Part shown: piece by piece, positions 8,965-17,472 of the stretch
How the letters are laid out: each line of letters starts with the position of its first letter
Numbering within the stretch: position 1 is the first letter of the stretch
Source of the DNA: Palsa-504 sp963808315
GTDB lineage: Bacteria > Actinomycetota > Actinomycetes > Streptosporangiales > Streptosporangiaceae
Direction of reading: 5' to 3'
NCBI GenBank assembly: GCA_963808315.1
Contig: CAWEFK010000027.1
Coordinates: 124,001-188,000 of the forward strand
DNA: 64,000 bases
Translations under genes and position numbers: made by a program
Notes under the pieces: generated by a model
The model's input: only the letters and a program-made list of their open reading frames with translations
The model's database searches: none
What the model was told of the DNA's origin: nothing

Positions 8965-9644
8965 GGCGACTCCCCGACCAGCGCGGCCAGGGCCGCCTCG
9001 AGCCGGCTCACCCCGGTCCGGACCCGGGTCAGCGGCAGGCCGAACATCGCCGCCACCCGGTCCGCCTGCGCCGCCAGCGCCGGGGAAGGCACCGGGGAAG
9101 GCTCCTGGGCCAGCCAGATCAGCCGCCGGTAGTGCCCGAAGTAGTCATCCCACAGCTCCGGGTACCGGTCCAGGCCGAGCTCGGCCAGCACCAGGCGGTC
9201 GAACCCGGCCAGCAGGAAGTCGGTGAGCACGTAGGTGCCCGGCTCGGCGGAGAACATCGACGCCAGCCGCGGCGCGCCCGCGAACACGTCGTAGCAGTGC
9301 AGCCCGGGCAGCCGCGCGATGCCGTACCGGCCGCACAGCTCGTCCAGGGCACCGTAGGTGCCGCAGTCGGCGTAGGCCAGGGCCGCCGTCCTGCCCGAGC
9401 CCAGGGCTGATACCACGGCCCGTTCGGCGGCTTGGGTTATGTTCTGCGGCCGGTTGTGCAGCACGGCCGGCAGCGACCGAACGGCGACCGGCCAGCCGCG
9501 GCGCGCCACGATCTCCCGCACCGGCCCGGCCAGCGCCCCGCAGGCGATGACCTCAACGCGCGGGGAAGGTGCATCAACTCCCCGGGAAAGCCAGCTGGTC
9601 GACGAAGCGGTCGTTGAAGTCGGCGCGGTCGGAGAGCTCGACAT
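8961..9644 (-). CDS. DUF1638 family protein
   Basis: Up to 227 residues. The conserved part starts near VEVIACGALAGPVREIV and includes LPAVLHNRPQNI, ALAYADCGTYGALDELCGRYGI, LPGLHCYDVFAG, GTYVLTDFL and YFGHYRRLIWLAQ. This pattern matches DUF1638, a family of unknown biochemical function that often occurs beside MttB-type methyltransferases. The conserved Cys and His residues could bind a metal or cofactor. The start is uncertain: the ATG at 9644 overlaps the upstream gene by about 70 bases, and no better in-frame start was seen nearer the conserved part. Overlap with the MetF-like gene downstream (four bases) shows it belongs to the operon. Confidence 0.75.
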   Translation of the reverse strand: MSSSPTAPTSTTASSTSWLSRGVDAPSPRVEVIACGALAGPVREIVARRGWPVAVRSLPAVLHNRPQNITQAAERAVVSALGSGRTAALAYADCGTYGALDELCGRYGIARLPGLHCYDVFAGAPRLASMFSAEPGTYVLTDFLLAGFDRLVLAELGLDRYPELWDDYFGHYRRLIWLAQEPSPVPSPALAAQADRVAAMFGLPLTRVRTGVSRLEAALAALVGESP

Positions 9645-11434
9645 ACCTCACCTCCTCGAGCAGCGCCAGGCCGCCGGCCCGCTCGCGCAGGCTGAGCAGC
9701 GCCATCTTCGCCCCCTCGCCCGCGACGTTGCCCGCCGCGACGACCCGGGGCACGGGCACCTTCGGGACCAGCCCGATCCGGATCGCGCTGGCCGCCGACA
9801 GGTAGCTGCCGAACGACCCGGCCAGCAGCACCTGCTTGACGTCCAGCCGGGGTCAGGCCGGCCTCCTCGAGCAGGATCTGCCAGCCGGTCGCGATCGCCG
9901 CCTTGGCGAACTGAAGCTCGCGGACGTCGCGCTGGGACAGGTAGATGCTGTCGGCCGCGTCCGGGCCCCGCCAGTGCAGCACGAACACCCGCTCCTGGCC
10001 GATCATCGTCAGCCGGCCCGCCAGGCCCGGGGCCGTGACCCGGGCTTCGGCTTCGGGCATGAACCGGCCGGAGGAGTCGAGCAGCCCGGTCCTGACCAGG
10101 CCGGTGACCGCGTCGACCAGGCCGGAGCCGCACAGCCCCTGCGGTTCGGCGTCGCCGATCACCTTCAGGCTGACCTGCTCCGCGGTGATCGTGACGACCT
10201 CGATGGCGCCGTCGGCGGCGCGCATCCCGCACCTGATCGCGGCGCCCTCGAAGGCCGGGCCGGCCGGCGCGGCCGTGGCCAGCAGCCAGTCCCGGTTGCC
10301 CAGCACGATCTCGCAGTTGGTGCCGATGTCGATGAACAGCCGCACCCGGGCGTCCCGGTCCATCCCGCTGGCCATCAGCCCGGCCGTGATGTCACCGCCC
10401 ACGTACGCGCCGAACGACGGGAACACCACCGCCCGGGCCCGCGGGTGCACCGCGCCGGCCAGCCCGACGTCGGCCGCGAGCACCTCGGGCCACAGCCGGG
10501 TGGCCATGATGAACGGGGCCATGCCGAGCGGCTCGGGGTCGATGCCGAGCACGATGTGGGTCATGGTGGCGTTGCCCGCCACCGCGACCTCGTACACCTC
10601 GCCGGGCCTGACCCCGCCCTGGGCGCACACCGCCCGGGCCAGCTCGCCGAGGGTTTCCGCCGCGAGCTGCTGGAGCTTGTCCAGCGCGCCCGGGTCCATC
10701 ATGGTGGCGCTGATCCTGGTGATCACGTCGGCGCCGAACGGCTGCTGCTTGTTCAGCGTGGACTCCACCGCCACCGGGGTGCCGGTGGACAGGTCGAGCA
10801 GGGTGGCCACCACCGTGGTGGTGCCCAGGTCGAAGGCGATGCCGAACCGGCGGCCGGTGGTGTCGCCGGGCTCGACCGCGATCAGCACGTCGTCGACGAC
10901 CACCGCGGTGACCTTGTAGTCCGCCTCCCGCAGCGTCCGGCCGAGGGTCTTGAGCACGGTCAGCTCGGCCCGCGGTTCCAGGTCCTCGAGCTGGGCCAGC
11001 ACCCGCTCGGCGTCGGTGGCCTGGTCGGCCAGGTTCGGCTCGGCCAGCTCCAGGTACCGCTTCTGCACCGCCGGGCGCAAGATGACCTGCCGGCCGACGC
11101 CCACGGTGGCGGCCTTCGGCCGGGTGGTCAGCGGCGGCACCTCGACCCGGGTGTCCCGGGTGGCCAGGGTCCGGCAGGCCAGCCGCCAGCCGTCCCTGAT
11201 CTCGCCGGGCGTGTAGGCCCTGATGTCCAGGCTGGTCGGCGCGGGCGGCTCCTCGGTGATCTTGATCCGGCACTTCTTGCAGGTGCCGTGGCCGCCGCAG
11301 GTGGAGTCGATCGCGATGCCGTTCCAGCTGGCCGCGTCGAACAGCGTCACCCCGGCCGGCACCCGCACCGGACGGTCATTGAAGACAAGATTGATCCGAA
11401 CGGCTCCGGGTGTCACCTCATCGGCCACGCTCAC
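9574..11434 (-). CDS. RACo-like corrinoid-activating ferredoxin/ASKHA ATPase (one-base frameshift)
   Basis: About 620 residues once one frameshift is repaired. N-terminal 2Fe-2S ferredoxin domain has STCGGHGTCKKC near residue 45 and a fourth Cys in LACRT. The ASKHA ATPase part follows: FGIAFDLGTTTVVATLLDL, VAGNATMTHI, GAYVGGDITAG, FIDIGTNCEIVLG, GLCGSGLVDAV, and after the break VKQVLLAGSFGSYL. This is the architecture of the reductive activator that returns inactive Co(II) corrinoid protein to Co(I) with ATP. Start GTG 11434. At ~9848 one extra G (reading gctggac where gctgac is expected) shifts the frame; sequence is conserved on both sides, so error or very recent mutation. Overlaps both neighbours. 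Confidence 0.85.
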
Positions 11435-12374
11435 GTGGCCCCCGGCCGCGCGGGGGCGGCCGCGTGCGCCTCGGCGACGCTTGCGCCTCGGCGGCCGCTT
11501 GCGCCTCGGCGGCCGCCTTGTCCCTGGCCTGCTGGGCCCGGTGGGCCGCGATCCAGGCCGCGCCCCACTCGTCATGGTTCAGCACCAGGTCGGCGGCCTT
11601 GACCGCGCGGACGATCTGCGGCGAGCGGGCGTCCATGATGGCGCTGGTCAGCCCGTGGCTGGCCGCGACGGGCAGGAACGCGGCGGCGATCGCGTGCCGG
11701 TCCGGCATGCCGAAGCTCACGTTCGAGGCCCCCAGCGTCATGTTCACCCCGAACTCGGCCTTGAGCAGGGCGATGGTTTCCAGCGTGCGGGCCGGGTGCA
11801 GGGTGTCCGCGCCGACCGGCATGGCCAGCGGGTCGATGACGATGTCCTCGATCGGAATCTGGTACTTCCCGGTGGCGACGCGGATCAGCTTGCGGGCCAG
11901 CTCGACCCGCTTGGCCGGTTCTTCTGGGATCTCCTCCTCGTCGTTCGGCAGCCCGATCACGGCGGCACCGTACTTCTTGACCAGCGGCAGGATCGCGTCC
12001 AGCCGTTCGTCCTCGGCGGTCACCGAGTTGACGAGCGCCTTGCCCTGGTAGGCGGCCAGCCCGGCGTCGAGCACCTCGATGATGGAGGAGTCGATGACCA
12101 GCGGCAGGTCGGTCAGCTGCTGGATCAGCGTGACGGCTTGCGTCATCAGGGCCGCCTCGTCGGCCAGCGGCGCGCCCATGTTCACGTCGAGCAGCATGGC
12201 CCCGCCCGCCACCTGCTCGGCGACGTCGATCTCGAGCCGGGACAGGTCGCCGTCGCGCAGCTGCCGCTGGAAGATCTTCCGGCCGGTCGGGTTGATCCGC
12301 TCGCCGATGATCGCGAACGGCTGGTCGTCGCCGATCCGGACCGTCTTGGTGGCCGAGGACACGATGGTGTGCAC
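11418..12374 (-). CDS. methyltetrahydrofolate:corrinoid protein methyltransferase (MtgA/AcsE-like, pterin-binding)
   Basis: 318 residues. Pterin-binding TIM-barrel signatures: IIGERINPTGRK at the N-terminus, GAMLLDVNMGAP, LPLVIDSSIIEVLDAGL, ALVNSVTAEDERL, YGAAVIGLPND, IVIDPLAMPVG, MTLGASNVSFGMPDR. Family members move methyl groups between corrinoid proteins and THF; with an MttB homologue and corrinoid protein nearby, the expected direction is methyl-corrinoid to methyl-THF. The last ~45 residues are a low-complexity A/E/Q then Arg/Pro tail coded by an 18-base GC-rich repeat around 11465-11515 and not part of the family fold. Thirty bases downstream of the corrinoid gene; its end overlaps the RACo start by 17 bases. 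Confidence 0.9.
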   Translation of the reverse strand: MHTIVSSATKTVRIGDDQPFAIIGERINPTGRKIFQRQLRDGDLSRLEIDVAEQVAGGAMLLDVNMGAPLADEAALMTQAVTLIQQLTDLPLVIDSSIIEVLDAGLAAYQGKALVNSVTAEDERLDAILPLVKKYGAAVIGLPNDEEEIPEEPAKRVELARKLIRVATGKYQIPIEDIVIDPLAMPVGADTLHPARTLETIALLKAEFGVNMTLGASNVSFGMPDRHAIAAAFLPVAASHGLTSAIMDARSPQIVRAVKAADLVLNHDEWGAAWIAAHRAQQARDKAAAEAQAAAEAQASPRRTRPPPRGRGPRERGR

Positions 12375-12404
12375 GGGCTGGTTCCCTCCGGCGCTTGAGT
12401 CTGG

Positions 12405-13100
12405 TCAGGCGTTCGTGAGCGCGCGGCGCTGCGCGAGCAGTTCCTTGGCCCGGACCACGGCCGCGGACGCGTCGGCCGCGTACCCGTCCGCGCCCACCAC
12501 GTCGGCGTACTCCTGGGTGACCGGGGCCCCGCCGACCATCACGATGACCTGGTCCCGCAGCCCCGACTTCTGCAGCGCGTTGATGTTCGCCTTGAACATC
12601 GGCATCGTGGTGGTCAAGAACGCCGAGAACCCGACGATGTCGGGCTTGTGCGTCTTGATCGCCTCGATGAACTTCTCCGGCGCGACCTGCACGCCGAGGT
12701 CGATGACCTGGAAGCCGGCCCCCTCGAACATGATGTTGACCAGGTTCTTGCCGATGTCGTGCACGTCGCCCTTGACCGTGCCCATCACGATCGTGCCGAT
12801 GGTCTGGGCGCCGGTCTCGGCCAGCAGCGGGCGCAGGATCTCCAGCGCGCCCGCCATCGCCTTGCCCGCGATGAGCATCTCGGGCACGAAGAAGTCGCCG
12901 CGCTCGAACCGGGCGCCCACCTCTTCCAGCGAGGGGATCAGGGCTTCGTAGAGCAGCGTCTCCGGGCCCAGGCCCATGGCCAGCCCGGCGTTGGTCAGCT
13001 CGAGCACCGAGGGCTTGTTGCCGACCAGCGTGTCGTCGTAGAGCTGCTTGAGCAGTGCAGTGCTTTCTTCTCGCCTCCAGGGCCCCTCCGGCTCGCTCAT
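12405..13100 (-). CDS. corrinoid (B12-binding) methyl carrier protein, MtgC/MttC-like
   Basis: 231 residues. The first ~90 are the helical B12-binding cap (LLKQLYDDTLVGNKPSVLEL...FFVPEMLIAGKAM); the rest is the Rossmann-like B12 domain with GDVHDIGKN near residue 130, the DxHxxG motif whose His ligates cobalt, then GFSAFLTTTMPMF and VMVGGAPVT. It carries the methyl group between the MttB-family enzyme and the pterin methyltransferase. ATG 13100 has a strong GGAAGGAAGGG site and lies two bases after the IclR gene, so regulator and carrier share one transcript. Confidence 0.93.
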   Translation of the reverse strand: MSEPEGPWRREESTALLKQLYDDTLVGNKPSVLELTNAGLAMGLGPETLLYEALIPSLEEVGARFERGDFFVPEMLIAGKAMAGALEILRPLLAETGAQTIGTIVMGTVKGDVHDIGKNLVNIMFEGAGFQVIDLGVQVAPEKFIEAIKTHKPDIVGFSAFLTTTMPMFKANINALQKSGLRDQVIVMVGGAPVTQEYADVVGADGYAADASAAVVRAKELLAQRRALTNA

Positions 13101-13102
13101 CG

Positions 13103-13882
13103 TTACCCTTCCTTCCGGTTCTGCCGGGCCGACCGCTGCCGGTAGCCCAGGACCGCGGACAGGCCCGCGGCCTCCTCCACGCAGCTGGCCGCGGCGGCCG
13201 CCACGTCCTGCCGGGTCATCCGGTTGGCCGGCGCCGACACCGAGAGCGCCGCGACCACCATGCCGTCGTAGCCGTAGATGGGCGTGGCCACCGCGATCAG
13301 GCCAGGTTCGAGTTCGGAGTCGGTGACCGCGTAGCCGCGGCCGCGCACGCTCGCCAGGTCGGCGCGCAGCGCCGTCTCGGTGGTGATCGTCTGGTCCGTG
13401 CACCGCTCGAGCGGTCCGGGTGGCAGCTGAGCCACCCCGTAGGCCAGCAGCACCTTGCCCAGCGCCGAGCAGTGCAGCGGCACGGACTTGCCGACCCAGT
13501 TGGTGCCGCCGATCATGAAGGTGCTGTCGACCTGGGCGATCTGCTCGACCATCCCGTTGCTGGCCACGCCCAGGTTGACCGTCTCCCCGGTCGTCTTGCC
13601 GAGCCGCTCGAGGAACGGCTGGGCCACCGCGACCAGGCCCGCCTGCGCGCCGCCCCGCCAGGCGAAGCTCACGAACATCTCGCCGGGCAGGAACCGGCCG
13701 TGGTCGTCGCGCCTGACCAGCCCGTTGCGCTCCAGGGCGAGCAGCAGCCGGGACGTGGTGGATTTGGCCAGCCCGGTGGTGGCGCTCAGCTCGGTGAACG
13801 TCATCGGATCGGCCGCGTGCACGACCTCTGAGAGCAGACGAGCGGCCCGGTCGACGGCCTGGGTGCCGTTCTGGTTGCTCAT
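13103..13882 (-). CDS. IclR-family transcriptional regulator
   Basis: 259 residues. N-terminal winged HTH: AVDRAARLLSEV, MTFTELSATTGLAKSTTSRLLLALERNGLV. C-terminal effector-binding domain with LGKVLLAYGV, VRGRGYAVTDSELEPGLIAVATPIYG and ALSVSAPANRM, as in IclR. First gene of the minus-strand operon and divergent from the MttB-like gene, so it probably controls both in response to the pathway substrate or an intermediate. The 149-base divergent region holds a matching dyad. Confidence 0.92.
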   Translation of the reverse strand: MSNQNGTQAVDRAARLLSEVVHAADPMTFTELSATTGLAKSTTSRLLLALERNGLVRRDDHGRFLPGEMFVSFAWRGGAQAGLVAVAQPFLERLGKTTGETVNLGVASNGMVEQIAQVDSTFMIGGTNWVGKSVPLHCSALGKVLLAYGVAQLPPGPLERCTDQTITTETALRADLASVRGRGYAVTDSELEPGLIAVATPIYGYDGMVVAALSVSAPANRMTRQDVAAAAASCVEEAAGLSAVLGYRQRSARQNRKEG

Positions 13883-13917
13883 CGGCGATTCCGTTTCCCA
13901 TCCGCTTCCAGCAGCTT

Positions 13918-13936
13918 GGTTCCACTTTATGGGACC
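13918..13936. promoter_or_regulatory. candidate IclR operator in the divergent promoter
   Basis: GGTTCCACTTTATGGGACC is an inverted repeat with 6/7-base arms and a 5-base centre, in size like IclR-family sites. A related half-site (GTTCCGCTATGTGAA, 13939-13953) follows at once. It lies between the IclR start and the MttB-like start, where autoregulation and control of the divergent gene would be expected. No experimental support. Confidence 0.5.
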
Positions 13937-14031
13937 TAGTTCCGCTATGTGAATCGTACGGGCGGGTCTAATATGCGGTCAAGCTCGCGTTTCACTCCCG
14001 CAGACCCCACCCGAGAGCCCGGTGAGAATCG

Positions 14032-15471
14032 ATGTTCGTCAACACGATGCCGAGGTACGAGATCCTCTCCGCCGACTCGATCGCGGTGCTGGACCGCGGC
14101 TGGCGCCGGATCGTCTCCGAGATCGGCGTCCAGTTCGCCAAGCCTGAAGCCGTCGAGCTGTTCGCCCGGGCGGGTCAGCGGGTGGACGGTGACGTGGTCA
14201 AGCTCGACCCGGAGTTCGTCCTTGAGCAGGTGGCCAAGGCGCCCCGCGAATTCGACGTGCAGGCCCGTAACCCGGCCCACAACGTGCATATCGGCGGCGA
14301 CCACATGGTGTTCAGCTCGGTGTACGGCTGCCCGTTCGTGCGGGAGGGCGACGTGCGCCGGGACGCCACCATGAACGACTTCCGCCAGCTGGCCATGTTG
14401 TCTCAGGCCTACGACGAGCTCGACTCGGCCGGCGGCGTCATCTGCGAGCCGAACGACGCCCCGCTCGACTCACGGCACCTGGACATGATCTACGCCCTGC
14501 AGACGCTGACCGACAAGATCTACATGGGCAACGTGGTCTCCGGGCCGAACGCCGCCGACACGATCAAGATGACCGAGATCCTGTTCGGCGGCCGGTCGGT
14601 GATCGAGCAGACGCCGGCGACGATCTCGCTGATCAACTGCAACTCGCCGCTGCGCTGGGACGACCGGATGCTGGACGCTCAGTTCGAGTACTGCGCGGCC
14701 GCCCAGCCCGTCGTGCTGACGCCGTTCCTGCTGATGGGCGCGATGTCCCCGGTCACCATCCCGGCCGCGCTCGTGCAGCAGCTGGCCGAGGCCCTGAGCG
14801 GCATCGCGCTGGCCCAGCTGATCCGGCCCGGCTGTCCGGTGATCTTCGGCTCGTTCCTTTCCAACATCGACATGCAGTCAGGGTCGCCCTCGTTCGGGAC
14901 CCCGGAATCGGCCATCGGCCTGCTGTGCACCGGGCAGCTGGCCCGGCACTACGGGCTCCCGTTCCGCACCGGCGGCGGGCTGAACTCGAGCCAGACCGCG
15001 GACGCGCAGTCCGCCTACGAGGCGCTGATGACGCTGCTGCCGACCTTCCTGGCCGGCACCAACTTCGTCATGCACGCGGCCGGCTGGCTGGAAGGCGGCC
15101 TGGTCAGCTGCTACGAGAAGTTCATCATCGACATCGAGCTGCTGCGCCAGCTGCGGGTGGAATTCACCCCGCTCGAGATCACCGAGGCCTCGCTGGCCTT
15201 CGGCGCCCACGAAGAGGTGGGACACGGCGGCCACTTTCTCGGCGCCGAGCACACCATGGAGCGCTTCCGCGAGTGCTTCTACCGCCCGATGCTGTCCTCC
15301 ACCGCCAACTTCGAGCGCTGGCTGAAGCTGGGCGGCAAGGACACCGCCGCCCGGGCCGGGGACATCTGGCGGAAGAAGCTCGACGAGTTCACCCCGCCGC
15401 CCGTCGACGACGCCATCCGCGCTGAGCTCGACGAGTACGTCCTGCGCCGCCGCCGCGAGCTAGGCGACTAG
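14032..15471 (+). CDS. MttB/MtgB-family quaternary amine:corrinoid methyltransferase, non-pyrrolysine
   Basis: 479 residues from ATG 14032 with no in-frame stop, so unlike true trimethylamine methyltransferase (MttB) it contains no amber-coded pyrrolysine. Family stretches: LDRGWRRIVSEIGVQF at the N-terminus, PREFDVQARNP, FSSVYGCPFVREG, YMGNVVSGPNAAD, FRTGGGLNSSQTADAQSAYE near 320-340, and FGAHEEVGHGGHFLGAEHTM near 395-410. Non-pyrrolysine members demethylate glycine betaine, carnitine, proline betaine and similar substrates. Glycine betaine is favoured here because a dimethylglycine dehydrogenase is encoded in the facing operon. Its 3' end overlaps the convergent MBL gene by 12 bases. Confidence 0.9.
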   Translation: MFVNTMPRYEILSADSIAVLDRGWRRIVSEIGVQFAKPEAVELFARAGQRVDGDVVKLDPEFVLEQVAKAPREFDVQARNPAHNVHIGGDHMVFSSVYGCPFVREGDVRRDATMNDFRQLAMLSQAYDELDSAGGVICEPNDAPLDSRHLDMIYALQTLTDKIYMGNVVSGPNAADTIKMTEILFGGRSVIEQTPATISLINCNSPLRWDDRMLDAQFEYCAAAQPVVLTPFLLMGAMSPVTIPAALVQQLAEALSGIALAQLIRPGCPVIFGSFLSNIDMQSGSPSFGTPESAIGLLCTGQLARHYGLPFRTGGGLNSSQTADAQSAYEALMTLLPTFLAGTNFVMHAAGWLEGGLVSCYEKFIIDIELLRQLRVEFTPLEITEASLAFGAHEEVGHGGHFLGAEHTMERFRECFYRPMLSSTANFERWLKLGGKDTAARAGDIWRKKLDEFTPPPVDDAIRAELDEYVLRRRRELGD

Positions 15472-16332
15472 CGGCCCCTCGACGTCGCCCGGTAAGAGGT
15501 CGATGAGCTGGCCCTCGGCGGCGACCGCGACCCGCGGTTCGGCGCGGAAGCGGGCGCCGAGCTCGTCGAGCTCGTCGTCGGTGCGGTCCGGCTTGTGGTG
15601 GGCGAGCAGGACCCGCCGGGCACCGGCCCGCCCGGCCAGGGCCACCGCGTAGTCCGCGGCCGGATGGCCGAACGATGCCTGCGCGGCGACCTCCTCCGGG
15701 CGCAGGAACGAGTCGTGGATCAGCAGGTCCGCCTCCGCGGCCAGGGCGAGAGCGGACGGGTGGTACTCCCCCCAGCCCTCCGGGCCCGGCCCGAGCGCGG
15801 TCGGGCAGTGGTCGGGGAGGTAGGCGATCGTCGAGTGCCCGTCGCTGACCCGGTAGCCGAAGGTCCGGCCGCCCTTGTGCGGGATCTCCCGCGCCTCGAC
15901 GGTAAAGCCCTCGGCCTTGTGGGTGCCCGGCGCCAGCGAACCGAAGGACCACTGCCCCCGCAGGCCGGCCGGGGGGATGGGGAAGTGCGGCGGGGACATG
16001 GCCCGGGCCAGGACCTGCTCGGCCACCGCGCCGGTCTCCTGGTCCGGGAGCAGCAGCGTGACGCGGGCGTCGTCGCGGTCGCCGGCGGTGAAGAACGGCA
16101 GCCCCTGGACGTGATCCCAGTGCAGGTGGGTGAGGATGATCGTGCCGGCGAACGGCGCGCCGCGCAGCAGCCCGGTGACCCGGCGCAGGCCGGTGCCCGC
16201 GTCCAGGATAAGCCGGGGGGCGGGGTCGTGGTCGGGGGCGACGGCCACGCACGAGGTGTGGCCGCCGTAGCGGACGAACTCCGCGCCTGGTGCCGGGGTC
16301 GAGCCACGGACGCCGCACAGGTGGACGCGCAC
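15460..16332 (-). CDS. MBL-fold metallo-hydrolase
   Basis: 290 residues. Starts MRVHLCGVRGSTPAPG, with LILDAGTGLR and the metal-binding THLHWDH near residue 69, then LPDHCPTALG, LLIHDSFLRPEE and VLLAHHKPDRTDDEL supplying later metal ligands. The closest pattern is the phosphodiesterase/RNase Z-like MBL group often linked to cyclic-nucleotide signalling. Two bases separate it from the upstream gene for a cNMP-binding protein on the same strand, so the pair form an operon; a phosphodiesterase role in this signalling block is plausible but inferred. Confidence 0.85.
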   Translation of the reverse strand: MRVHLCGVRGSTPAPGAEFVRYGGHTSCVAVAPDHDPAPRLILDAGTGLRRVTGLLRGAPFAGTIILTHLHWDHVQGLPFFTAGDRDDARVTLLLPDQETGAVAEQVLARAMSPPHFPIPPAGLRGQWSFGSLAPGTHKAEGFTVEAREIPHKGGRTFGYRVSDGHSTIAYLPDHCPTALGPGPEGWGEYHPSALALAAEADLLIHDSFLRPEEVAAQASFGHPAADYAVALAGRAGARRVLLAHHKPDRTDDELDELGARFRAEPRVAVAAEGQLIDLLPGDVEGPLVA

Positions 16333-16334
16333 CC

Positions 16335-17339
16335 TCAGGCCTGCCCGGCGTCTTCACGGCGGTGCCCCGTGGCCAGCTCGGACAGGTCGGAGGAGTCGAA
16401 CTGCGCGGCACTGACCGACGCGACCCGGCACCGGGTGACCGCGACCAGCGTGGATGTCCTGGCCCCGCCCTCAAGCGCCGCCCGCTCGCCGAGCATGGCC
16501 CCGGGTCCGTACTCAGCGAGCCGGGTCCCGTCCCGTTCGACCCGGATCACCCCGTCCAGGACGAGGTAGACCTCATCGCCGGCCTCGCCCTGGCGGACCA
16601 GCTCGTGGCCGGCCTGGAGCTGGCTGATCCGCGGCCGGGCGGCGCCGTGCATGAGCCGCGCCGACAGGGTGTGCTCCAGGGCGGTCTCGACCGCGGTCAC
16701 CAGGGCCGGGGAGTCCTCCTCTCCCCAGGGGGTCCGGCGGCCGAACGACACCGAGGCCCAGTTGGCGTAGTCGGTCAGGCCGGACTTGTGCGCCAGCGCG
16801 CCGCCGGCGTCGTAGATCCAGTGGCGGGGGAACCGGCTGGCCCCGGTGACCTCGTAGTCGGCCCGGCCGTCGGCGTGCAGGGTGAGGGCCAGCGTGGTCC
16901 ATACCAGCGGCGGCTGCCACTGGACGAAGGGCGGCCGCCGCACCGGCCGCGGCGCGGGCAGCGCCGTCCGGCCGCCGGCCGTCTGGACGAAGCGCAGCCA
17001 CGACTCGCCGCGCTCCGGGGGGCGCTGGATGTCCGGCAGCGCCACGGCCTGAAAGGTGTGCTGCAGGGCGCCGAGCCGGACGGTGGTGGTGCCCATCAGG
17101 CCGCCGCCGCCGTAGCCGCCGTCGGTGATGCGGCCGCTGGCGTCGACCTCGATCCAGGCTCGCAGCCGGTTGGCGAACCGGAACCGGTCCGCCGCGCGCA
17201 GCTCCTCGATGTCGCCGAGTTCGGTCGGGGGCGGGGCGTCATAGTGGGTGAACCCCGATTCGAAGGCCATCCGGCTGGTCCCGGTGACGGCCTCGGACGG
17301 GATCCAGGACAGTGAGGTGACAGAGCTTTCGTAGCGCAT
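16335..17339 (-). CDS. cyclic nucleotide-binding (cNMP/Crp-like) domain protein
   Basis: 334 residues. The first ~210 are an unrecognised domain rich in beta-type segments (RFANRLRAWIEVDASGRITDG, ALTLHADGRADYEV). The C-terminal ~115 form a cNMP-binding domain: LQAGHELVRQGEAGDEVYLV, VIRVERDGTRLAEYGPGAMLGERAAL, TLVAVTRCRVASVS; GERAAL resembles the phosphate-binding cassette. No HTH is present, so it is not a Crp-type regulator. It is divergent from a receiver-cyclase gene and followed by the MBL hydrolase gene. Confidence 0.82.
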   Translation of the reverse strand: MRYESSVTSLSWIPSEAVTGTSRMAFESGFTHYDAPPPTELGDIEELRAADRFRFANRLRAWIEVDASGRITDGGYGGGGLMGTTTVRLGALQHTFQAVALPDIQRPPERGESWLRFVQTAGGRTALPAPRPVRRPPFVQWQPPLVWTTLALTLHADGRADYEVTGASRFPRHWIYDAGGALAHKSGLTDYANWASVSFGRRTPWGEEDSPALVTAVETALEHTLSARLMHGAARPRISQLQAGHELVRQGEAGDEVYLVLDGVIRVERDGTRLAEYGPGAMLGERAALEGGARTSTLVAVTRCRVASVSAAQFDSSDLSELATGHRREDAGQA

Positions 17340-17472
17340 GATCCGATGCTCGCGCCGGGCCCGGGCGGAGAGCAGGGTGCTGGCCGCTGGTTGTCCCGGT
17401 GTGCTACCACCACCTGCTCAACGCATGCCTGCCTACTGGCCAGGCGGGCGGCGGTACGCGGAAACTGGGCGG

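Noticed and set aside
14032..15471. Pyrrolysine-containing trimethylamine methyltransferase
   Set aside because: The frame has no in-frame amber codon and is uninterrupted to its stop, so it belongs to the non-pyrrolysine group.
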